This document shows positions 7,701 through 17,400 of a stretch of DNA of 64,000 bases, piece after piece. Source of the DNA: Planctomycetota bacterium (lineage in GTDB: Bacteria; Planctomycetota; PUPC01; JACPCR01); contig JAQBXN010000001.1 of NCBI GenBank assembly GCA_027625095.1, positions 62,001 to 126,000 on the forward strand. Direction: 5' to 3'. Within the stretch, counting starts at the first letter, position 1. The number at the start of each line of letters is the position of its first letter. The notes beneath the pieces are model-generated. The model was not told the origin of the DNA and ran no database searches. It was given only the letters and a program-made list of their open reading frames with translations. The position numbers and the translations under genes are program-made.

Positions 7701-10574
7701 CTAATTCGTAACCGGCTCAATGACGTATTCGAGGACGGCTTCGGCATCGACCTTTACTTCCTGGGCGATTCGTATCTGAACCGAGCGGCTGAGGTTTCCT
7801 CCGGCGGAGGGTGGTTTGGACAGTTTGACGAATCGTGGGGTATCGAGCTTGAGACGAATTCCGCCGCGGCCGTTGTTGACTTCGATCTGGGCGACGCCCT
7901 CTTTTCCATCAACTCCGATTTCGCCCAGTTCTTTGCCCTGGCCATCAAGGCCGATGATGGTCGTCGTCTTCTCCATGTACACCGGCACGAGTTCCCAGGC
8001 GTGGGTGATCTGGTGATGCGGGTTTCGGAAATGTTTGCGGTACTGGAAGACATCGTGATGGAGGTCCGCGTTCTTCAACAGGATGCGGGCGCTGATGGAC
8101 TCTTCCTCGAAGCGATAGCTCCGTTCGTAGTTCACCGGGGCGGAGATGGCCTCACCGGTGGTCTTGATGGACCAGGTGGAAGGGTCTGGGAATACCTGGT
8201 TGCGGCTGACGCCGGTGTTGAAGTAGCGGCCATCGGCGATCTGTCCGGTTGCCACCGGCACGGTCTGTTCTTCCCACATTTCGATGGGAAACCCATATTG
8301 CTTCGAGACTCGCCCAAGGAGGATAGTCTTCGGCCCTCCGGAAAGGTAGAGGCCGGTGATTCCGCCACCGTTGTAGCAGGCGTTGCCGTCCAGGGAGACA
8401 TCCATCCAGAAGGCCGGCCGGTTGCCGGCGAACAGCAGTGCGTAATATTTGCCTCTGCGAACGGCGAACAGTTCATTGCCTCCGCCCACGTCGGTGAAGA
8501 ATGATTCCTCCGATTCGGCTGGAAGCGGTTTATCCGGCAAGACTCCACGAGCCAGGTGGGTGTTAAGCAACGTTGGCTTTTCGGGCTGAGCCACTCCCTG
8601 GTCGAAGGAAGGGTCGGGCAGATCGTAGCTGGTCTTCGCCGATTCTATCCTCCGGTAAATTCTGGCCGCCCACTCAGATTGTGATGCGAAGTATCTGTAA
8701 CCCGATCCCCAGATGTGCTCTATGGCTGCAACGGCGATTCTGGAGTTCCACGAAGTCGGTCCGGTCAGGCGGCCCTCGGTGGGAAACGTCGTGTAGCAAA
8801 TCCATCGGGTCAGATGGTCGAGACATTCCAGCACTTCGGGATGCTTCGAGAGTTGGTAGAGGCGTCCCAGTTGGTAGAGCGGATAAGTACAGTAACCGCC
8901 ATCAGGCCCGAAGTGCTCGCGGAAGTAACCGGTTTTTGACCAGCCGCTGTGTGGCCCATCGAGGGCCGTCATCATCCGCCGAAAGTAACGAAGGGAGAGA
9001 GCCTCGAGTTTGGGGTCGCCGGTAATGAGGTAGGCATGGTAAAGGTTCAGTGGGATAGTGGTGCGGCCATTGGATATGACGAGTTCGAGGGCGTTGGCAT
9101 AAAACATTCGCTGCGCGATTCGGCGAACACCTTTCTGAAATGCCTTCAACACGGCCGGGTCAAGAGACTCCTTCATATTCCAGACGGGCTCCCAAAAATC
9201 CCAGTGGAAGCCCTGGGCGTATGCTACGTTGAGTTCGTGCGCTTCATAGATCACTTCGCCGCCACGGTAATACATCCACCTCTTGATGATGGCCAAAGTG
9301 AATAGATTCTTCAGCGCGGGATGATGGTAGAGCTTGTTGCCCTTGAACGGGTAGAGGTAATAGAGGGCCACGTTTGAGAAATCGATCCCCGGCATCTGGA
9401 GGAAGAATTCATGAACGTCGAAAGGCTGTAGTTTCTGCAGCAGAGCGTTGGTTTTCGGGATTAGAGTGTCCATGGTGCCAGGGGACAAGTTGCCTGCCCA
9501 CTGAATCGCAGTGATGCCCCGTAAGTCTGCGGCCGAGGGTTTGTACCACTCACCTGGTACAAAATCCTTGACGATGAAGTCCTCCCCCTTCAGGTACTTG
9601 ATTGACTCCCATAATTCCTTCTGAAAGGGAAACGAGACTGTGGGGCCGGCTGGGATCGGGATGAGGCCACCGGCGATCTGTCTGGCAGTCTCTTCATCGG
9701 GACAAAGAATGGCGGGAATGCCTGAGATGCGGACGAGAAAGTCGCCTTTGCCCGGTATCACCATCTTGAGCACTGAGCCGGCCGGTATTCCTTCGAGGCT
9801 GACCTTTCCTTGACCGAGAGCCTGGCCTGGTTTCAGAAATGTGCTTTTTTCATTGGTCGCCAGGTTCTCTATCACAAGCAGCTTTCCATCTCTGGAAAGC
9901 TGTACAGACCTGGTCCGGGGGAACGCATGCTCTATCAGAAAGATTTCCAGATTCTTTCGGCTTGTGAGAAAGAATGGGAGCTCTGGAACGTAGAGATAGC
10001 TCTCACGAAACTGGTCGCCGTGCCCAGCGATAAAATCCGGATGGCCCAACACGCCGAATCGCGTCTCTGGAGTGATCGAAACCTTCACGAAATGATCATC
10101 GCAACCGGCGAGCTGCACCTGATAGATTCCCTTCTTTCCGCCAGTGAAAGAAATCTTTCGTTGCGTCCCCTTCAACTGATCCAGTTTTTTTGGATTGCTG
10201 AAAGTCTCCCATCGGAAGAGGGGCTCGGCGCCAATCTCGCGGATGGCCCCTCTGGCCCAGAGCTCGTGGTCCCACCCTGCCCATGCTTGCGTGTACCCGC
10301 CTTCCACGATCCCGTCGTCCGGCACATCTTCTTCGAACAACACTTCACCCTCGGGATCGTATGCCTTGAGCAGTGCCGTCTGAGCCCCCTGGCAGAAGGT
10401 ATTGATGTCTTTGATATCAAGTTCGACTTCGAATGCGCGCCCATCCTGGTTTGGAATGTACAGGGTCACGCCTTGTCGCAAATGGTAGTACGTGGAATCC
10501 TCCGCCCAGGAGAATTGGGCTTGCAGTAAGAAAAGGATTCCAAGACAGAATGGCTTAATCTGATGTGTTTTCAT
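7701..10574 (-). CDS. Large secreted polysaccharide-lyase-like protein (alpha/alpha toroid type, tentative)
   Basis: A 957-residue exported protein. The signal peptide is MKTHQIKPFCLGILFLLQ with cleavage probably after FSWA. Residues about 25-290 look like beta-sandwich modules. The central 350-700 region is rich in Trp, Tyr and Leu helices (YYLYPFKGNKLYHHP, RYFRRMMTALDGPHSGW, YPLYQLGRLYQL) as in (alpha/alpha) toroids of polysaccharide lyases and heparinase-like enzymes. The C-terminal about 250 residues are beta-rich (ARILLKNADLHHDV, THAWELVPVYMEK). This arrangement is typical of enzymes cleaving acidic polysaccharides, but I cannot assign a family or catalytic residues. It probably acts in the periplasm or outside the cell and supplies oligosaccharides for the sugar enzymes encoded elsewhere in the window. 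Confidence 0.72.
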   Translation of the reverse strand: MKTHQIKPFCLGILFLLQAQFSWAEDSTYYHLRQGVTLYIPNQDGRAFEVELDIKDINTFCQGAQTALLKAYDPEGEVLFEEDVPDDGIVEGGYTQAWAGWDHELWARGAIREIGAEPLFRWETFSNPKKLDQLKGTQRKISFTGGKKGIYQVQLAGCDDHFVKVSITPETRFGVLGHPDFIAGHGDQFRESYLYVPELPFFLTSRKNLEIFLIEHAFPRTRSVQLSRDGKLLVIENLATNEKSTFLKPGQALGQGKVSLEGIPAGSVLKMVIPGKGDFLVRISGIPAILCPDEETARQIAGGLIPIPAGPTVSFPFQKELWESIKYLKGEDFIVKDFVPGEWYKPSAADLRGITAIQWAGNLSPGTMDTLIPKTNALLQKLQPFDVHEFFLQMPGIDFSNVALYYLYPFKGNKLYHHPALKNLFTLAIIKRWMYYRGGEVIYEAHELNVAYAQGFHWDFWEPVWNMKESLDPAVLKAFQKGVRRIAQRMFYANALELVISNGRTTIPLNLYHAYLITGDPKLEALSLRYFRRMMTALDGPHSGWSKTGYFREHFGPDGGYCTYPLYQLGRLYQLSKHPEVLECLDHLTRWICYTTFPTEGRLTGPTSWNSRIAVAAIEHIWGSGYRYFASQSEWAARIYRRIESAKTSYDLPDPSFDQGVAQPEKPTLLNTHLARGVLPDKPLPAESEESFFTDVGGGNELFAVRRGKYYALLFAGNRPAFWMDVSLDGNACYNGGGITGLYLSGGPKTILLGRVSKQYGFPIEMWEEQTVPVATGQIADGRYFNTGVSRNQVFPDPSTWSIKTTGEAISAPVNYERSYRFEEESISARILLKNADLHHDVFQYRKHFRNPHHQITHAWELVPVYMEKTTTIIGLDGQGKELGEIGVDGKEGVAQIEVNNGRGGIRLKLDTPRFVKLSKPPSAGGNLSRSVQIRIAQEVKVDAEAVLEYVIEPVTN

Positions 10575-10802
10575 GAATTCGTTGAGGATGGATGGATCGA
10601 ACTATGAGGGCCGCATTCTGTAAGCAATGCTCGTTAAACTCCATCAGTCAAGCTTAGGGCCTCGGTGTTTCGAGATGGAAGCTGCGCTGAGCATGTTATG
10701 TTTGGTCGACTTGAGTGGCACATGATGTCATACCATCATCACATCCGATCTCCGTCAGTGCTTTTTCAAGCCTTCAAAGCTCCTGTTATCGTCCGAGCAA
10801 AA

Positions 10803-11402
10803 ATGCCCATCGAATTATTCTGCTCAAATTTTGAATGCCGCACCAAGCTGAAGGTCAGGGAGAACCAGGCAGGGAAGAAGATACGGTGTCCCAAGTGCAA
10901 GACCGTTTCCACGGCGCCCATAGATACGCGCGATTCAGCAATGGGCTCAGGGACTGGATATGAAGCAACGATGGTTCAGGAAGTGTCGGATTCTGTGTCG
11001 GGAGAAAGTGAGCAGATTGACGCCACTGCAGACCGCTTTGAGCAGGCTTGGCAGGATAGTAGTGAGACCGGCGAGCAGCCGCGGATCGAGGACTATCTGA
11101 GTGGTCTAAACGGAAAAACCCATTCACGGCTCCTGAAAGAATTGCTCTACCTGGAAATCGAATTACGTCTGAGAAAGGGCGAGCGCGTCGATCCTGAGGA
11201 CTACTCTGACAGATTTCCCGACTGGACGTCCGACCTGGCAGCGGCCATTGAATCTATTCAGGTCAGCCTCCAGTCGATTCGAGAGAATCCAGGACTTAGG
11301 ACAGGCGAATCCGTTCCTGCGTCTACCACCGCGATCGCTCCCAATGATACAGGCAGCAGCATGAACCTTCGTAGACTCAGCGATGTGCTGACCCAAACCT
11401 AA
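10803..11402 (+). CDS. Broken Ser/Thr kinase-LRR gene, part 1: zinc-ribbon and N-terminal region
   Basis: This opens at ATG 10803 with a zinc ribbon (ELFCSNFECRTKLKV... IRCPKCK, four cysteines), followed by an acidic helical region (FEQAWQDSSETGEQPRIEDYL) of the kind often found ahead of planctomycete-type kinase domains. It ends at an in-frame TAA (11400-11402). Directly after that stop the same frame continues PAHQRYRSRHEIAKGGMGVV, the expected lead-in and glycine loop of the kinase. Parts 1 and 2 are therefore one gene split by a nonsense codon. As written, the product is only a 200-residue zinc-ribbon protein without catalytic function. A sequencing error or stop-codon readthrough cannot be excluded. 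Confidence 0.75.
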   Translation: MPIELFCSNFECRTKLKVRENQAGKKIRCPKCKTVSTAPIDTRDSAMGSGTGYEATMVQEVSDSVSGESEQIDATADRFEQAWQDSSETGEQPRIEDYLSGLNGKTHSRLLKELLYLEIELRLRKGERVDPEDYSDRFPDWTSDLAAAIESIQVSLQSIRENPGLRTGESVPASTTAIAPNDTGSSMNLRRLSDVLTQT

Positions 11403-11450
11403 CCCGCACATCAACGCTACCGGAGCAGACACGAAATTGCCAAAGGCGGC

Positions 11451-13178
11451 ATGGGCGTCGTCAACCTCTGCATCGACGAGTCCATCAACCGGCCGGTCGC
11501 TATGAAAGTGATGCGAGAGCGCCTGTCCAATTCGAAGGAAGGACGCGTCCGGTTTCTCGAAGAAGCCCAGATTACCGGTCAACTCGAACACCCCAACATC
11601 GTCCCCATCCACGAACTGGGCCAGGACGCCGAAGGCAACCTGTATTTCACGATGAAGCTGGTCAAAGGGAAGTCGCTGGGAGAAATTTTGAAGGAGATGA
11701 AAGCCGTTGAAAGTGGCCCCGCGCTTCAAAGCGGATCCGAGCTCAGTCATATCCTGGCGGGCCACTCTCTAACTGAACTCCTCAAAGTCTTCCTCAAAGT
11801 CTGCGATGGAATTGCCTTCGCTCATTCAAAGGGTGTCATCCACCGCGACTTGAAGCCTGACAACATCATGGTTGGCGACTTCGGTGAAGTTCTTGTGATG
11901 GATTGGGGCCTGGCGAAGGTGCTCGGCCCGGATCGCATATCACAGACGCCGTCCCGCAGATTGGAAGAAATAAAAGAATCGGAAGTCAGCGATGAAGAAG
12001 CTGGCCGCCTGGCCGACACCGTTTCGGCTTCGGGCATCGGGAATCCCGCATCACTCCCACAATCCGATACTGCCAGTATCGAGTATCGGGTATCCAGCAT
12101 CCGTTCTGACTCGGATATTGCCCGGACCATGGGGGGCGCAGTCCAGGGCACGCCCCAATACATGCCACCGGAGCAGGCTGAAGGAGACATTGAAAAAATC
12201 GACCACCGTTCCGATCTCTACTCCCTCGGCGCCATCCTGTATGAGCTTCTCACCCTGAAACGTTCGGTCCAGGGCAAGACGGTCCATGAAGTCCTGCTGA
12301 AAGTCACCGAAGGAAAGATCCTTGCTCCGCACAAGCGCGCTCCAGAACGCCATATCCCAAAAGAGCTTTCCGCCATCTGCGTCAAAGCAATGCAGAAACA
12401 CCGCCATCGTAGATACCAATCCGCGAAAGAAGTGGCATCGGATATTAATCTTTATCTCGAAGGCCGCGCCGTCTCGGCGAAGGAAGACACCTTTTGGGAA
12501 ACCTTGGTCAAACTCTTCAAACGTAACCGGGGAGTCAGCATCGCTGTCGGGGCAGCATCCATCATCTTTTCCATTGGTCTGGTCCTGGCATTCACCAAGA
12601 TCACAAAAGAGAAGAATCAGGCAGTCTGGCAGAAGGAGCGTGCCCAAAAAGCGAGAGAGGAACAGTATCAGACCGCTCTCAGTTACTCGAAAAAATCAGC
12701 GGAGCAGGCGGTCCGGGCCGCGGAACAGTCCCGATGGGATGAGGCAATTACTCGTGTAGAAGCTGCAAGAGGAGTGCTTTCCGACGGGCCTTGGGGGTTT
12801 TATGCCGAAGGAATGCTCCTCTGGCATAAGAAAGAATTTCTTGAAGCGGAGGAACATCTCGAAAATGCCGTCAAGAGACTCAGAATCATCGAGGGAACCC
12901 TCCCTGAGGATCTTAAAAAAGTAACGACTGTTCTTGCTTCAATAAAGACGAGTTTGGGCAAAGTGACTGAAGCGGCCGCCCTGGTAGGAAATCTTGAAGA
13001 GATCAAAGACTGGCGCAGCCTGGTCCATGCAGGAAACACACTCACAGAAGCAGGTGACTACATCAAAGCTGAGAAGGTCTTTGCGAGAGCTCTCAAACTC
13101 ATGACCCTGGCCACGGACGTCCCCCCGAAGTTCGTCAGCCGGTCGAGGAAAGTCTGGAATCTGTGCAAGCTGCGGTGA
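11451..13178 (+). CDS. Broken Ser/Thr kinase-LRR gene, part 2: kinase domain, membrane helix, helical repeats
   Basis: This Hanks-type kinase domain has its ATP lysine in VAMKVM, a catalytic loop HRDLKPDN, DWG in place of DFG (common in planctomycete-type kinases), and PPEQ at the end of the activation segment. That segment carries an unusual insertion of about 70 residues, part of it encoded by a heptamer array. A single transmembrane helix (VSIAVGAASIIFSIGLVLAF) and TPR-like helices follow. The first in-frame ATG (11451) falls inside the glycine loop, so the fragment lacks most of the ATP-binding loop. The open frame ends at 13178, but the protein clearly continues in another frame after a run of six C (13121-13126). 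Confidence 0.8.
   Translation: MGVVNLCIDESINRPVAMKVMRERLSNSKEGRVRFLEEAQITGQLEHPNIVPIHELGQDAEGNLYFTMKLVKGKSLGEILKEMKAVESGPALQSGSELSHILAGHSLTELLKVFLKVCDGIAFAHSKGVIHRDLKPDNIMVGDFGEVLVMDWGLAKVLGPDRISQTPSRRLEEIKESEVSDEEAGRLADTVSASGIGNPASLPQSDTASIEYRVSSIRSDSDIARTMGGAVQGTPQYMPPEQAEGDIEKIDHRSDLYSLGAILYELLTLKRSVQGKTVHEVLLKVTEGKILAPHKRAPERHIPKELSAICVKAMQKHRHRRYQSAKEVASDINLYLEGRAVSAKEDTFWETLVKLFKRNRGVSIAVGAASIIFSIGLVLAFTKITKEKNQAVWQKERAQKAREEQYQTALSYSKKSAEQAVRAAEQSRWDEAITRVEAARGVLSDGPWGFYAEGMLLWHKKEFLEAEEHLENAVKRLRIIEGTLPEDLKKVTTVLASIKTSLGKVTEAAALVGNLEEIKDWRSLVHAGNTLTEAGDYIKAEKVFARALKLMTLATDVPPKFVSRSRKVWNLCKLR
12075..12102. repeat. Degenerate heptamer array inside the kinase coding sequence
   Basis: Four adjacent 7-base units, AGTATCG, AGTATCG, GGTATCC and AGCATCC, encode part of the activation-segment insertion of the kinase. 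Seven is not a multiple of three, so gain or loss of one unit would shift the frame. Confidence 0.65.
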
Positions 13179-14314
13179 AATGCATAGGGCTGTGGGATTC
13201 CGTCAAGACGCTCAGTGCTGAGGAGCAGGCCAAGCGGCTGCTGGACAAATTCACTGAAATCCATAAGGGGCCGGCGGGCGTGAATTTCGCAATCAAAGAT
13301 GGAGCCTTGGAGACTCTCATGCGTTACACGCACTTCCCTGGAACGCTGAGGCATCTTCAGCCATTGAAAGGGGTCCCACTCAAAGGATTGGATATAACCG
13401 GGGCCATGGAATTGAAGGATCTCGGGCCTTTGAGAGGCATGCCTCTCAAGGGGCTCGGCCTGCAGGCAACTTCTGTAGAAGATCTTTCACCTTTGAAAGG
13501 AATGCCTCTGGAATCACTCAACCTGACCAACAGCAAGCAAGTAAAGGACCTCAGCCCGTTAGAGGGCATTAGGCTGAAAGTGCTGAGTCTGGAATTAACC
13601 GCTGTTGAAAGCATTCGGCCCCTCAAGGGGATGCCCCTTGAATCTCTGCGACTTGCTTCCATGAATAAACTGAAATCTTTCGAAGGGATTGAAGGCATGC
13701 CTCTGAAATCACTGGTTTATTCCACCCAGGGGTATCCACTCAGGGACTTGTCGCCGATGCGTGGATTGCAGCTCGAATTTTTACAAATTAACGCCTATTC
13801 AGTAGCAGATATTACCCCTCTCAACGGGATGCCATTGCATCATCTGAATTTGGCATCATGTGCAGTTCGTGATCTTTCACCTCTTGCGGGAATGCCGCTT
13901 CGTAAACTTAGCCTCTATGGCTGCCAGGTTATTGATTTGAGCCCCTTACAGGGAATGCAACTTGAAGAGCTTGATTGCAGGGGGACACAAGTCCGTGATT
14001 TGACGCCTTTGAAGGCAATGCCGCTGACCTATCTGTATCTGGACAATGCTCCAGTTGAAGATCTGTCCCCCCTCGAGGATATGAAGACACTGAAAGATCT
14101 GAACTCAAACGAGACCCATATCAAGAGCCTCTTAGCGCTGAAGAATCTCTCCCTCGATTCGTTGTCTATCCACAGGACTGAAGTGAAAGACTTGACACCC
14201 CTGAAAGGAATGAACCTGAGGCATCTCGGAATTTCGGGACTTAAAGACCTGACGCCTGATTCGCTCAAACTCATCGAGGAGTTCAAGAAACGCGGATGCA
14301 AAATTGATATGTAG
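13163..14314 (+). CDS. Broken Ser/Thr kinase-LRR gene, part 3: leucine-rich-repeat domain
   Basis: A 383-residue open frame (GTG 13163) made almost entirely of leucine-rich repeats of about 23 residues, with consensus DLSPLKGMPLxxLxLxxTxV. I count about twelve units between residues 55 and 370. It is joined to part 2 in the -1 frame: before the GTG its frame reads PEVRQPVEESLESV back to the C6 run at 13121, just where part 2 leaves the expected protein. One deleted base in that run explains the break. In related architectures the LRR domain follows the membrane helix, so it would face the periplasm and sense a ligand. Translation of this part alone is doubtful. Confidence 0.75.
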   Translation: MQAAVKCIGLWDSVKTLSAEEQAKRLLDKFTEIHKGPAGVNFAIKDGALETLMRYTHFPGTLRHLQPLKGVPLKGLDITGAMELKDLGPLRGMPLKGLGLQATSVEDLSPLKGMPLESLNLTNSKQVKDLSPLEGIRLKVLSLELTAVESIRPLKGMPLESLRLASMNKLKSFEGIEGMPLKSLVYSTQGYPLRDLSPMRGLQLEFLQINAYSVADITPLNGMPLHHLNLASCAVRDLSPLAGMPLRKLSLYGCQVIDLSPLQGMQLEELDCRGTQVRDLTPLKAMPLTYLYLDNAPVEDLSPLEDMKTLKDLNSNETHIKSLLALKNLSLDSLSIHRTEVKDLTPLKGMNLRHLGISGLKDLTPDSLKLIEEFKKRGCKIDM

Positions 14315-14459
14315 GGGTAACGGGTCTCACCGGATCCTTTGGCCGCAACCAAAATTGTGGAACCGTCTCAGCTGTAAAGCTTTTCTCACATCTGGATCGG
14401 CTGTCCCACAATAAGCATCACATCAACGACGATTGCAGTGAGACTCCTGCGCCCACACT

Positions 14460-17400
14460 TCACTTCCCCGCCTCATACCAGAGCCAATTCCCGGGGACAG
14501 GCTGTTTCTTCAATCCTGGCCCTGAGACCTCCAATTCCGGGGCTTTCCCCTGCCAGACAACCCAGGGCGTTGGATAGCCGCGCCAGAGATCGGTCTTCTG
14601 TTTCCAAACATCCCTTGCCCTTGCATCCGCATAGGTGACCATGAATGGGTGCAGACCTTCCTCAAGTGGCACAGACCATCGGCCGAGTCCGTGCCACGAC
14701 TGTCCTAGATACCACTCTTCGCCATCAACATAGACACGCAGGTCATATCCGGGTTCACAGATGTTCTGAACGTATTCGTCGGGCCCGTGAAAGGTGTATA
14801 CGCCGGTCGTCGGTACACGCAGGTACCCTGAATAACGAACGCCAAATGCCCCGTCCGTCTGTCGCATGGACACGTCCAGAAGCTTCTCAGTAGTGCCGGT
14901 CAGTTTCGTCGGCAGGACGCCCGGCAGATTGGCATAGCTGAAAAGTCGGAACCAGTTTTCTTCTAAGTAGTCGTATCGCAGTCCGGGCTGTAATTTTTCA
15001 GGGGATACATCAGCCATCGCGCCAGCCGGTTGCTGCAATTTGAATTCAGCGTAGCTGATTGCACTGACCTTAGTTCCCGCCATCGTGAAAGGGATCTGTT
15101 GAACACCATTCAGGATTGCGCGGGCCTTCACGAGCGTATCATTTCGGATTGAAAATGGGCCATCATAAAGCGCGGAGTTAAGCACCGGATCGCTGCCATC
15201 AAGTGTGTATCGTATCTCGGTGTCCCTGGTCTGAGTATGGAGAGTCACCTCCAAAGACCCGGCAAACACCTGCGTATCGGGCTCGATCTGAACAGGCACG
15301 ATTGGCCTTCGAATCGCTCCCAGCGTCAAAAGGCCTGGCGAAGAAAACTCGTAGCCGAACTCATCTTCATTCCCGGTCATCCCAAACCAGATCCCACTTA
15401 ATTTGCCCTCTGGCTTTCTCCACTTCAGGAGAACCTCAGCATCATTGTTCTTATTAAGATCGCCGACCTTCTTGGCGGCGGAAAAACTCAGCTCACCGCC
15501 GTCAGGTGCAGGGATTGTAAAGGCAAGTTTTTCTTCGTTTGTCAGATCTTCGAAAGACTGCGGCTTTCCCTGGGAGGATTGTAGAACTGTGACGAGCAGG
15601 AATTCACCCTTTGTCTGGGCCGAATAATTGAGATGGCCACTTGGCCCATTGTCGCCAGCCGGTTCAATCTCGGCGCTGGATAAGTGCCTGAAATTTATGC
15701 CAGGCTTCTGCTCGTCAGGTTTGAGCCCGCTGCTGTCTGGATCGCGTTTCTCTGGAAGCCAGGAATTCAAAGTCCATCCCACACGGTGGGCAACGGCCGG
15801 ATCATCAAACTTCACCCGATCTATGACAATAAAAAGTTTGGAAGGTCGATGCTGAAGAACCTGCCGAACTGCTTGAGCCCCTTTGATTTCCTGACCCTCG
15901 CCGGTGGGAAGATTCTGTTCATTAAGTTGCCCGAACCGGATCTCGCTCAGGTTTTGATAGACGCCGTCGTAAGAAGACTCGGCAAAGTCGAAGTCCTCGG
16001 AGGAATACCATCGCCCGGTAACCGGCGTTTGAGGGGCTTGCGTCAGCCGTGACGTTTTGCTTCCCGGAGCAAGTGACTTCCTTCTGTAATCGGGGTGCTG
16101 CTTCTTACCATCGATCGTCAGGGCAGAGAATCTCAACTGTGGATTCCCATGGGACCAGAATCTCAGCTCAGTATTCCATTCCGACGGATTTGAAGATTCC
16201 GAGCCCGCCTTCTGTCCGAACATATGGAGGAACGAGTCGTCAGCCCCCCAACCACTGCGAAGATAGTGCAGGCCCGCGTAAGGCAGCCAGTCGGAGAGCA
16301 TTTTGGGTGGCCCCTTGTAATCACTGCCGTAGTAGCCGGTAACTTCATCCCAGGCGGTCTGACGACTTTCGACCAATCCCTCACGTTTGTGGCCGCGACC
16401 ATAAACCGTGTCGAGAATCGCTCTGACTTCTGGTTGCGAAAAAATCGTCGGATCGTGCCAGGTCTTTGATGGTGCATTCTGACCACCGATGGAGTTCTCA
16501 TCTCTGGTGAGCGACCAGATGTCTGAAAACATATCTTTGTCGCTGAACCGATGACCGTGGCCACTGGGGGTGATGTGCCGGATGACATAGGTGCAGGTCG
16601 TGCGCCAGCCGTCCTCAAATCTTGTTTTGAAAGCTTCGGTCAGCCAGGGCGGGTTCTTCTTGAGTAGCCAGCGATAGATCCGGCCGACACGGAGGTGCAT
16701 GGTCAGGTGGCCTTCGTCTCCGATTTCCATCATGGACCCGTCGCGGCTGATACCGTAGGTCCATATGCGTTCCATGTGCTGCCGGGCTTCACGGGTCAGG
16801 CGCTGTCCTGCGTGAAGATCGTCAAGGATGTCCCCACAAAGGACCGCGGCGATCAGCGCGTTGTATGTGTGGTTGAAGACTGCCTTGCGGCAGACCCTCC
16901 AATATGCCGGCGGATACTCCTCAGCGACCAGCATGAGCAGGCGGGCAAGCGTTGTTGATGGAAAGTCACTTTGCAGTCTTTTGTGCTTGGACGCGATCTG
17001 GTCGAGTTCGTAACAGAAATAAGAAAACTGCTGCAGACCCTCTTTGACAAAGTAATGACGGATGTCGTGTAGGGCCGCGTCGGCGTCACGGACAAAGTTC
17101 ATCGCCCAGTCGTCCGTAATTGCGGCCCATCGGTCGAGGTATTTTTTTTGCCCGGAATCGGTGTACGCCCAGAGCAGAGGCCTCTGGAGATGGTTGATGT
17201 AGGCATTTGTCCGGGCGATGGTCAGAGTGTCGGCCTGCTCTTCCACGTTCTTGGGGATGGAGGCCCAGGGCATCAGGCCGGGCTCGAATTTGAAAGCCTG
17301 CACACTGGCGGAATTGTGGCTCTGTTCGAAGGCGACCGCGATGCCATTCATGAGATCTTCGGCCTGCGACGCATACATCGATGTGGGATTTGAATGCTCC

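Noticed and set aside
7683-8504. 273-residue plus-strand open frame
   Set aside because: It lies antisense to the C-terminus of the secreted lyase-like protein, whose frame is clearly coding. A GC-rich shadow frame.
10700-10720. Sigma-54-like TGGCAC
   Set aside because: No TTGC element at the required spacing follows, so it is not a -24/-12 promoter.
13340-14300. DNA-level repetition suggestive of a repeat array or CRISPR
   Set aside because: The periodicity of about 69 bases is the coding of 23-residue leucine-rich repeats. The units are diverged and have no spacers.
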